The position numbers and the translations under genes were made by a program. A stretch of DNA of 6,207 bases from Synergistaceae bacterium. GTDB lineage: Bacteria; Synergistota; Synergistia; Synergistales; Aminobacteriaceae. The notes beneath the pieces were generated by a model, which saw only the letters and a list, made by a program, of their open reading frames with translations, was not told the DNA's origin and ran no database searches. Of the stretch, positions 1 through 4,935 are shown piece after piece. The DNA is taken from the NCBI GenBank assembly GCA_009778055.1, contig WRKN01000153.1, positions 1 through 6,207 on the forward strand, in the 5' to 3' direction. Position 1 is the stretch's first letter. The number at the start of each line of letters is the position of its first letter.

Positions 1-391
1 GGAAAAGGAGCGTTCCAATATGGACGTGCTGTACATCGGACTCAACCGAGGGCGCGCCGAGCTTTACGAGAACATAGCCTCCCGCGTCCGCAGGCAGTTC
101 TCGTCCGGCTACCCGGAGGAGGTTGAGTGGCTTCTAAAAAACGGATTCGACGAGCGTTTCCCCTCGATGCAGGGCTTCGGTTACAAAGAACTCGCCGCGT
201 GGCACAGGGGAACCATGACTTTTGAGGAGGCGCTTGAAGGGGATATTCGGAGGACCAAGGCGTTTTGCCGCAGGCAGATGACCTGGTTCGGAAAATTTTC
301 CCCCGCCCTGTGGCACGACGTATCGGAATACAGCGCTTCCGCCCTTCTGACCGCTGTTACCGAACCCGCGAAAGCGCACCTGGGACGCTGA
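1..391 (+). CDS. miaA: tRNA dimethylallyltransferase, C-terminal part (5' end outside window)
   Basis: MiaA transfers a dimethylallyl group to N6 of adenosine-37 in tRNAs that read codons starting with U; it is cytosolic. The reading frame is open to the left edge (six codons precede the first visible ATG at 20), so that ATG is internal and only about 129 C-terminal residues are seen. Family marks visible are the segment with LYENIASRVRRQF, the EEVEWLL helix, the FGYKEL motif followed by a short insert and a 'T-FEEAL' helix, and TKAFCRRQMTWF, which matches the conserved TR-x-YAKRQ-TWF region near the C-terminus of MiaA, with conservative changes (TK for TR, CRRQ for KRQ). The stop at 389-391 is a normal end for the family. 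The next gene is rarD, 69 bases downstream. The assignment is firm; the N-terminal P-loop is not in view. Confidence 0.93.
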   Translation, partial: EKERSNMDVLYIGLNRGRAELYENIASRVRRQFSSGYPEEVEWLLKNGFDERFPSMQGFGYKELAAWHRGTMTFEEALEGDIRRTKAFCRRQMTWFGKFSPALWHDVSEYSASALLTAVTEPAKAHLGR

Positions 392-395
392 AGCA

Positions 396-424
396 TTGCA
401 GCATACGCGATAATCGAGTATATT
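396..424 (+). promoter_or_regulatory. possible sigma70-type promoter for rarD
   Basis: TTGCAG (396-401) and TATATT (419-424) are separated by 17 bases, the ideal spacing for a housekeeping promoter. The -10 matches five of six consensus positions, but the -35 matches only three of six. A start near 431 would leave a leader of roughly 30 bases before the rarD start codon. This is pattern matching in an AT-richer gap and remains tentative. Confidence 0.3.
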
Positions 425-432
425 GAGCGTAT
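403..432. repeat. interrupted inverted repeat in the miaA-rarD gap
   Basis: Six-base arms ATACGC (403-408) and GCGTAT (427-432) flank an 18-base centre. Nested at 408-416 is a second short palindrome, CGAT-A-ATCG. Both overlap the proposed rarD promoter, so an operator role is conceivable. The arms are short enough to occur by chance, and the element lacks the long stem and T-tract of a terminator. Confidence 0.3.
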
Positions 433-460
433 AGCGTGATTTAATTTAAGGAGCGGCGGT

Positions 461-1351
461 ATGAAGCAAAGTGCGCGGGGCGCTCTCGTGATATTTTTTG
501 CGTATGTTTTCTGGGGGGTAATGCCTGTCTATTGGAAGGCTCTGGTGTCTGTGGACTCGGCGGAGATACTGGCGCATCGGATAGTCTGGTCTTGTGTGCT
601 TTCTTTTTTTCTGGTGGGGGCAAGCCGCAAAGTTCCGGATATTGTTTCGCTGTTCCGGTCGAACAGGCGCGCTCTGGCGATGCTTATGCTTTCAAGCGTT
701 GTCATAACCGCCAACTGGAGTATTTATATCTGGGCGGTCAACGACGGCAGGATACTGGAATGTAGCCTCGGCTACTTCATAAACCCCCTGGTCAGCATAT
801 TGTTCGGCACGGTGGTTTTCAGAGAACGGCTCAATAAAATTCAGATTCTGGCAATCGGAATAGCGGCGGCGGGGGTCTGTTCCGAGGTCGTGGCGCTTGG
901 GTATCTGCCTTTCGTCTCGCTCAGTCTCGCGTTTACGTTCGGCGCTTACGGTCTCTTAAAGAAGCTTTCGGCTGTCGAGTCCCTCGTCGGCTTTTCCGTT
1001 GAAACTCTGTTCATAACGCCGTTTTTTCTGACCTGGCTCATATGGCGTCAATACTCGGGAGACGCGCATTTTCCGTATGGGGTGTGGACGACGCTCCTGC
1101 TGATCGGAACAGGGCTGGTGACGTCCGCTCCCCTCATAATGTTCGCGTGGGGGGTTAAAAGAAGCGCCATGACAACCGTGGGGCTAATTCAGTACACCTC
1201 TCCCATCCTTATGTTCCTGACAGGCACATTGTTGTACCACGAGCCGGTGTCGTCCGCGCGGCTCCTGTCTTTTTCGCTCACCTGGCTCAGCATAACTATT
1301 TTCACGGCGGAATCACTCCGGCGCGCTAAGAAAAACGGCGGGTCAGGTTAA
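461..1351 (+). CDS. rarD: RarD family protein, DMT/EamA-type membrane transporter
   Basis: This 296-residue integral inner-membrane protein of the drug/metabolite transporter superfamily has the usual length and ten-helix hydrophobic pattern of RarD. Diagnostic segments are FWGVMPVYWKAL (residues 17-28), EILAHRIVWS (35-44), NWSIYIWAVN (85-94) and ECSLGYFINPL (100-110), all close to the RarD consensus. The C-terminus is short, basic and presumably cytoplasmic (RRAKKNGGSG). The start at 461 is supported by AAGGAG at 448-453, seven bases upstream. RarD was named from a chloramphenicol-sensitivity annotation, but the true substrate is not established and I do not infer one. It lies between miaA and the kor operon on the same strand, with 51 bases to korD, so co-transcription with either neighbour is possible but not shown. 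Family assignment is strong; function is unknown. Confidence 0.92.
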   Translation: MKQSARGALVIFFAYVFWGVMPVYWKALVSVDSAEILAHRIVWSCVLSFFLVGASRKVPDIVSLFRSNRRALAMLMLSSVVITANWSIYIWAVNDGRILECSLGYFINPLVSILFGTVVFRERLNKIQILAIGIAAAGVCSEVVALGYLPFVSLSLAFTFGAYGLLKKLSAVESLVGFSVETLFITPFFLTWLIWRQYSGDAHFPYGVWTTLLLIGTGLVTSAPLIMFAWGVKRSAMTTVGLIQYTSPILMFLTGTLLYHEPVSSARLLSFSLTWLSITIFTAESLRRAKKNGGSG

Positions 1352-1387
1352 AGCTGGTTGGGTTAAAATGAATTCAGCCTTATAGCA

Positions 1388-1405
1388 GGGGAGGGGTCTT
1401 GAGTG
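1388..1405 (+). promoter_or_regulatory. ribosome binding site and GTG start of korD
   Basis: GGGGAGGGG at 1388-1396 is a strong Shine-Dalgarno sequence; its GGAGG core ends eight bases before GTG at 1403. An in-frame TGA at 1400-1402 directly precedes this GTG, so no upstream start is possible. The only other in-frame initiator is Met11 at 1433, which lies just before the first cluster motif and has no comparable binding site. Confidence 0.8.
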
Positions 1406-1606
1406 GCGAAAAAATTTAACGTGCGCGTCAACATGGGATGGTGCAAAGGCTGTCATCTGTGTATCGGCGTTTGCCCTAAGGCCGTTCTGGAGATGAGCGA
1501 ACGCGTAAAATCGACGCCTGTCCGGGAAGATGACTGTACAGGGTGCAGGCAGTGCGAAAACATCTGCCCGGATCTGGCGATAACTGTCAGGGAACGAACC
1601 GATTAA
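1403..1606 (+). CDS. korD: 2-oxoacid:ferredoxin oxidoreductase, delta subunit (two [4Fe-4S] ferredoxin)
   Basis: This 67-residue ferredoxin-like electron-transfer subunit has two complete CxxCxxCxxxC motifs, each followed by Pro: cysteines 14, 17, 20 and 24, then 45, 48, 51 and 55. This is the classic bacterial 2x[4Fe-4S] fold and the normal size for a KorD/VorD-type delta subunit. It would take electrons from the cluster in the beta subunit and hand them to soluble ferredoxin in the cytoplasm. Translation starts at GTG, fixed by an in-frame stop immediately upstream and a strong binding site. It is the first gene of the oxidoreductase operon, with korA starting 21 bases after its stop. The order delta-alpha-beta-gamma is typical of 2-oxoglutarate and some 2-oxoisovalerate oxidoreductases. 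Identity as the delta subunit rests on context plus the motifs; a lone sequence of this sort could be any small ferredoxin. Confidence 0.92.
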   Translation: MAKKFNVRVNMGWCKGCHLCIGVCPKAVLEMSERVKSTPVREDDCTGCRQCENICPDLAITVRERTD

Positions 1607-1627
1607 GGGTAAGGGGGGCTGAATATC

Positions 1628-2776
1628 ATGGCTGACGGAGAAATCCAAAACACCGCTTTCTGGCAGGGTAACACGGCCCTGGCGCATGGCGCGCTGGCGG
1701 CCGGCTGCAATTTTTTCGGCGGATATCCTATAACCCCATCCACGGAAATAGCGGAAACTATGGCGGAAGAACTGCCTAAAACGGGCGGAAAATTCATCCA
1801 GATGGAGGACGAGATAGCCGGGCTGGCCTGCGTCCTCGGCGCTTCCATCGCCGGAGCAAAGGCCCTCACCGCCACGTCGGGGCCGGGGTTCTCCCTGAAG
1901 CAGGAAAATCTAGGTTTCGCTTATCTGGCGGAGATTCCCGCGGTGGTGGTCGACGTCATGCGCGGCGGCCCTTCCACCGGGCTTCCCACAAGAGCGGCGC
2001 AGCAGGACATCATGCAGGCGCGATGGGGGACGCACGGCGACTACGCTCCCATTTGCTACGCCCCTTCCTCCGTGCAGGAGTGCTACGACCTCGCCATAAA
2101 AGCCTTCAACATGGCCGAGCGGTTTCGTCAGCCCGTGCTGATCATGTCCGACGAGATAGTGGGGCACATGCGCGAAAAAATCACGAAAACAGAACCCGAC
2201 AAATTGAAGCTGATCGAACGGGTGCGGCCGACCTGCGAGCCGGAGGAGTTCACCCCCTACGAGGCCGACCCCATGACGAGCGTGCCGCCGATGGCCTCCT
2301 TCGGCGACGGCTATTTGTGGCACGTCACAGGGCTTATGACAAATGACTGGGGCTTCCCCACCGGCAACCCGCCGGAGGTTGAAAAGAAGATACTGCGTAT
2401 AATAAACAAAGTGACCAGGGCGAGGAACGACATAGTGGAATACGAGGCGGAGCACATGGACGGCGCGGGCATAGTCGTCGTAAGTTACGGCAGCGTGGCG
2501 CGCTCCGCCCTGCGGGCCGTGCGGGACGCGCGCAAAAAAGGGATTCCGGTGGGGCACTTCCGCCCCATAACCATCTGGCCGTTCCCGGACGCGGAACTCG
2601 TGAAAATGTCCCTGGGGGTGAAAACGATACTTGTGCCGGAGCTGAACTGCGGGCAAATCTCGCTGGAAGTTGAGCGCGCCATCCGCGGAAGAAGCGAGGT
2701 TCGCGGGCTGAGCCTGGTGAACGGAAAACTATTCAAGCCTTCGGATATCCTGAAAGTTATCGAGGAGGTGGCCTGA
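1628..2776 (+). CDS. korA: 2-oxoacid:ferredoxin oxidoreductase, alpha subunit (probably 2-oxoglutarate)
   Basis: The 382-residue alpha subunit, with KorB, forms the thiamine-diphosphate active site that oxidatively decarboxylates a 2-oxoacid to acyl-CoA, CO2 and reduced ferredoxin. The N-terminal pyrimidine-binding domain shows GGYPITPSTE (31-40), QMEDE (58-62), TSGPGFSL (83-90) and RGGPSTGLPT (112-121). A linker of about residues 205-265 contains the family pattern DPMTSVPPMASFGDGY and GLMTNDWGFPT. The C-terminal transketolase-like domain begins near residue 278 with GIVVVSYGS and includes RPITIWPFP. Length is normal for separate KorA/VorB subunits, with no gamma fusion. An AAGGGGGG sequence at 1611-1618 supports ATG 1628. 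korB begins two bases after the stop, which implies translational coupling. Substrate choice between 2-oxoglutarate and branched-chain 2-oxoacids cannot be settled from motifs; KorA is the better guess from gene order and partner subunits. Confidence 0.93.
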   Translation: MADGEIQNTAFWQGNTALAHGALAAGCNFFGGYPITPSTEIAETMAEELPKTGGKFIQMEDEIAGLACVLGASIAGAKALTATSGPGFSLKQENLGFAYLAEIPAVVVDVMRGGPSTGLPTRAAQQDIMQARWGTHGDYAPICYAPSSVQECYDLAIKAFNMAERFRQPVLIMSDEIVGHMREKITKTEPDKLKLIERVRPTCEPEEFTPYEADPMTSVPPMASFGDGYLWHVTGLMTNDWGFPTGNPPEVEKKILRIINKVTRARNDIVEYEAEHMDGAGIVVVSYGSVARSALRAVRDARKKGIPVGHFRPITIWPFPDAELVKMSLGVKTILVPELNCGQISLEVERAIRGRSEVRGLSLVNGKLFKPSDILKVIEEVA

Positions 2777-2778
2777 AC

Positions 2779-3606
2779 ATGCCTGGCGGAAAGGTGCTGA
2801 GTTGGTTGAGAACCAGGTTTATGCCGCACATCTGGTGTTCGGGCTGCGGGCACGGCATAGTGATGCACGCCCTCCTGCGCGCGCTGATAGGTTTGAACAA
2901 AGACAAAACCCGGACGGTGCTGGCGTCGGGGATAGGCTGTTCCAGCCGCCTGGCGGGGTACGTGAACGCCTGCACCCTGCATACCACCCACGGGCGTTCC
3001 CTGGCCTTCGCCACCGGGGTGAAGCTGCACAAGCCGGAGTTGACCGTAATTGACATAATGGGCGACGGCGACTGCTCCGCCATCGGCGGGAACCACTTTA
3101 TCCACGCCTGCCGCCGCAACATCGACATAACGGCAATCGTCATGAACAACAACATCTACGGAATGACCGGAGGGCAGTCCAGCCCGACAACTCCCGTCGG
3201 GGCGTGGGCCACCACCACGCCGTACGGCGCCGTGGATCAGCCGTTCGACCTCTGCAAGCTGGCGGAGGGGGCCGGGGCGTCGTACGTGGCGCGCACCACC
3301 ATAGCAAACCCCAGGCAGGTCGAAACCTTTATCATGAACGGTATTCAAAAGAAGGGCTTTGCGGTCATAGAGGTAGTCACGCACTGCCATACCCAATACG
3401 GGCGCAAGAACGACAGGCGGCTGCCCTTCGACAATTACAACTGCTTCAAGGAGGCTTCCGTGCCGCTGACCAAAGCCCGGGACATGCCGCCGGAGGAGCT
3501 CGAAGGGAAGCTGGTGTGCGGCGAATTTGTGAACAAAGAAGTGCTGGAGTACACCGAGCAGTACGATAAGGTAATCGAAAAGGCCCAGGCGGCTCTAAAG
3601 GAGTGA
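2779..3606 (+). CDS. korB: 2-oxoacid:ferredoxin oxidoreductase, beta subunit (TPP- and Fe-S-binding)
   Basis: The 275-residue beta subunit binds the diphosphate of thiamine diphosphate through Mg2+ and carries one [4Fe-4S] cluster. Seen in order are WCSGCGHG (19-26), SGIGCSSR (50-57), TTHGRSLAFATG (69-80), the TPP motif GDGD (95-98) continued by AIGGNHFIHACRRN (101-114), and NNNIYGMTGGQ (123-133) followed by SPTTP. Cys20, Cys23, Cys54 and Cys203 are placed as the four cluster ligands known for this family, with very similar spacing. The THGR and GGNHFIHA signatures favour the KorB/VorA-type beta subunit over pyruvate enzymes. A GAGGAGGTG stretch at 2762-2770, inside the korA end, serves as binding site. 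The gap to korC is seven bases. All catalytic motifs are intact, so the enzyme should be functional. Confidence 0.94.
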   Translation: MPGGKVLSWLRTRFMPHIWCSGCGHGIVMHALLRALIGLNKDKTRTVLASGIGCSSRLAGYVNACTLHTTHGRSLAFATGVKLHKPELTVIDIMGDGDCSAIGGNHFIHACRRNIDITAIVMNNNIYGMTGGQSSPTTPVGAWATTTPYGAVDQPFDLCKLAEGAGASYVARTTIANPRQVETFIMNGIQKKGFAVIEVVTHCHTQYGRKNDRRLPFDNYNCFKEASVPLTKARDMPPEELEGKLVCGEFVNKEVLEYTEQYDKVIEKAQAALKE

Positions 3607-3616
3607 AATAACCGTG
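3597..3616 (+). promoter_or_regulatory. ribosome binding site and GTG start of korC
   Basis: AAAGGAG at 3597-3603 overlaps the last codons of korB and lies ten bases before GTG at 3614. Starting here gives the family-typical short lead into the GSGGQG motif, so the GTG is preferred over any later codon. Confidence 0.72.
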
Positions 3617-4219
3617 GCTGACAACGAGAGATTCGAGATTCGTATCGCGGGCTCCGGGGGGCAGGGGGTAATACTCGCGACGGAGCTTATAGGCCAGGCC
3701 ATCGCCCTTTACGAGGAAGGGCTGTACGTCGTTCAGACTCAGGCTTACGGGCCGGAGGCCAGAGGCGGCAAATCCAAGGCGGAGGTCGTGATTTCAAGCT
3801 CGCCCATTGACTATCCGAAAGTTATGGCCCCCAATCTGCAGGTGATACTTACGCAGGCCGCGGCGGACGAGTTCGCCCGCGACACCACGCCGGGCGGAAG
3901 AATAGTCTACGACGATTTTTTTGTGATAGATATTCCCGGCCTCGGCACAGGCGGGGAAGAGTTTCAAAGGCGCATAGACGCGCGCATTTACACGCTGCCG
4001 ATAGTGCGCACAGCCAGAGATAAAACAGGCGGGGAAATCGTCACGAACATGGTGGCTCTGGGGTGTGTGGGACGTGTGTTCGACCTCGAAAAAGTCTCCT
4101 CGTCCGATTCCCTCCGCAAGGCGATCGCCGCTCATTTCCCGGATAAGAAGATCGCCGCCATGAACGTGGAGGCTTTTGATATGGGTTACGAAATTTTCAA
4201 GCAAACTCGCTTGCCTTAG
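3614..4219 (+). CDS. korC: 2-oxoacid:ferredoxin oxidoreductase, gamma subunit
   Basis: The 201-residue gamma subunit corresponds to domain III of pyruvate:ferredoxin oxidoreductase and packs on the alpha/beta core; in the family this domain is thought to help bind coenzyme A. The N-terminal RIAGSGGQGVILA (residues 10-22) and QAYGPEARGGKSKAEV (43-58) are the two hallmark motifs. The remainder includes a DDFFVIDIPG segment and a conserved late NMVALGCVG stretch. Size is normal for a separate gamma subunit. It starts with GTG and lies seven bases after korB; the Nudix gene follows 12 bases after its TAG, and the Nudix binding site overlaps that stop. With korD, korA and korB it completes a four-gene heterotetramer. 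The family call is firm; the substrate name (2-oxoglutarate) carries the same uncertainty as for the alpha subunit. Confidence 0.92.
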   Translation: MADNERFEIRIAGSGGQGVILATELIGQAIALYEEGLYVVQTQAYGPEARGGKSKAEVVISSSPIDYPKVMAPNLQVILTQAAADEFARDTTPGGRIVYDDFFVIDIPGLGTGGEEFQRRIDARIYTLPIVRTARDKTGGEIVTNMVALGCVGRVFDLEKVSSSDSLRKAIAAHFPDKKIAAMNVEAFDMGYEIFKQTRLP

Positions 4220-4231
4220 GGGGACGTAAAT

Positions 4232-4783
4232 ATGAGTGGGGAAGAACGCGGTCTTTCGAGCCGGAAGATATACGACGGGCGCATACTTAGCTTGCGCGTT
4301 GACGAGATTGAGACCGCCAGCGGCAGAAAATCGGTTCGCGAGGTGGTGGAGCACCATACGGCGGTTGGCGTACTGGCTCTGACGGAGAGCGGCAGCGTGC
4401 TTTTGGTCCGCCAGTTCCGGTACGCGGTGGGCAAGGAAACGCTGGAAATCTGCGCGGGGCTGACGGAAGAAGGGGAGGACCTGAGAGAGGCCGCCGAGCG
4501 CGAGATGCAGGAGGAGCTTGGCTTTTTCCCCGGCAGCCTGCGCGAGATAGGGCGTTTTTACGCGTCTCCGGGCTTTTGCACGGAGTTTCTGGTGCTTTTT
4601 ATCGCCGAGGACCTTCGGGAGTCCCAACTGCCTCAGGACGACGACGAGTGCGTAAACACCGTGGAAGTTCCCGTCTCGGAGGTTCCGGCCCTTTTGGCCG
4701 GCGGAACCGTGACGGATTCCAAAACCTTCGCGGCGCTCTCATGGTTCATGGCCTGGAAGGGTTTGAAACCGATAGAAATGTGA
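4232..4783 (+). CDS. Nudix hydrolase, ADP-ribose pyrophosphatase type
   Basis: The 183-residue cytosolic Nudix hydrolase likely splits ADP-ribose into AMP and ribose 5-phosphate. The Nudix box is perfect: G76-x5-E82-x7-R90-E91-M-x-E94-E95-x-G97-F98, with E91, E94 and E95 as Mg2+ ligands. The N-terminal part (YDGRILSLRVDEIE, then REVVEHHTAVGVLAL) and the FYASPGFCTE segment (109-118) match ADP-ribose pyrophosphatases; Pro113 falls 16 residues after Gly97, the spacing used to tell this subfamily from other Nudix enzymes. Where relatives usually have 'E-x-PAG' before the box, this protein has EICAG with Cys74. AGGGGGA at 4218-4224 supports ATG 4232 and overlaps the korC stop, so it is the last gene of the kor operon. 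Other ADP-sugars or nucleoside diphosphate derivatives are possible substrates. No functional link to 2-oxoacid oxidation is visible beyond position. Confidence 0.88.
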   Translation: MSGEERGLSSRKIYDGRILSLRVDEIETASGRKSVREVVEHHTAVGVLALTESGSVLLVRQFRYAVGKETLEICAGLTEEGEDLREAAEREMQEELGFFPGSLREIGRFYASPGFCTEFLVLFIAEDLRESQLPQDDDECVNTVEVPVSEVPALLAGGTVTDSKTFAALSWFMAWKGLKPIEM

Positions 4784-4799
4784 CTTATAAAATTATGAA

Positions 4800-4828
4800 G
4801 ACGGCCTCTCAAACAACGAGAGGCCGTC
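4800..4828. terminator. strong hairpin after the kor-Nudix operon, probable terminator
   Basis: GACGGCCTCTC (4800-4810) pairs perfectly with GAGAGGCCGTC (4818-4828) over 11 bases around a seven-base AAACAAC loop, starting 16 bases after the Nudix stop. On the plus strand the stem is followed by CTGCTATATG, not a T-run, so it is an imperfect intrinsic terminator in that direction. Read on the minus strand, the stem is followed by TTCATAATTTTATAAG, a better U-rich tail. It may therefore stop transcription from both sides. Confidence 0.75.
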
Positions 4829-4835
4829 CTGCTAT

Positions 4836-4852
4836 ATGCGCCACGCATGGCG
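4836..4852. repeat. two overlapping short palindromes between the terminators
   Basis: ATGCG-CCA-CGCAT (4836-4848) and CGCCA-CGCA-TGGCG (4839-4852) are both perfect five-base-arm palindromes and share bases, so only one could form at a time. No known element is recognised. They are short, and chance is a fair explanation. Confidence 0.35.
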
Positions 4853-4876
4853 AATAACTTGACGGTTACCAATCAC

Positions 4877-4906
4877 AACAAAGGAGAGCCGAAGCTCTCC
4901 TTTGTT
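4877..4906 (-). terminator. intrinsic terminator of the SLH-porin gene (bidirectional features)
   Basis: Thirteen perfect base pairs join 4877-4889 (AACAAAGGAGAGC) and 4894-4906 around a four-base loop. On the minus strand the loop reads TTCG closed by C-G, the exceptionally stable cUUCGg tetraloop, and the stem is followed by TTGTTGTGATT-type sequence, 29 bases beyond the porin stop. On the plus strand the stem ends in TTTGTTTGTT, so it can also act as a backstop for the operon. Confidence 0.85.
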
Positions 4907-4935
4907 TGTTGATCCGTTATTCGTCTTAAACTGAC

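Noticed and set aside
20..22. ATG as the start of a small stand-alone gene
   Set aside because: The frame is open to the window edge and the protein is the C-terminal part of MiaA, so the true start is outside the window.
403..432. Terminator between miaA and rarD
   Set aside because: The arms are only six bases around an 18-base centre and no T-tract follows, so it does not look like an intrinsic terminator.
1358..1386. Possible promoter TTGGGT-N17-TATAGC ahead of korD
   Set aside because: Only three and four of six positions match, and the implied transcript start would fall within the korD ribosome binding site. The operon may instead be read from rarD or from an unrecognised promoter.
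1910..2656. 248-codon open frame on the minus strand inside korA
   Set aside because: It lies fully antisense to a clearly homologous gene, its translation is rich in His, Arg and Gly with no recognisable domain, and it arises from the GC-biased codon positions of korA.
2485..3396. 303-codon open frame on the minus strand across korA and korB
   Set aside because: It spans two well-supported genes and its translation is low-complexity and arginine/glycine-rich; a shadow frame.
3794..4627. 277-codon open frame on the minus strand across korC and the Nudix gene
   Set aside because: It is antisense to two genes with intact family motifs, and no domain was recognised in it.
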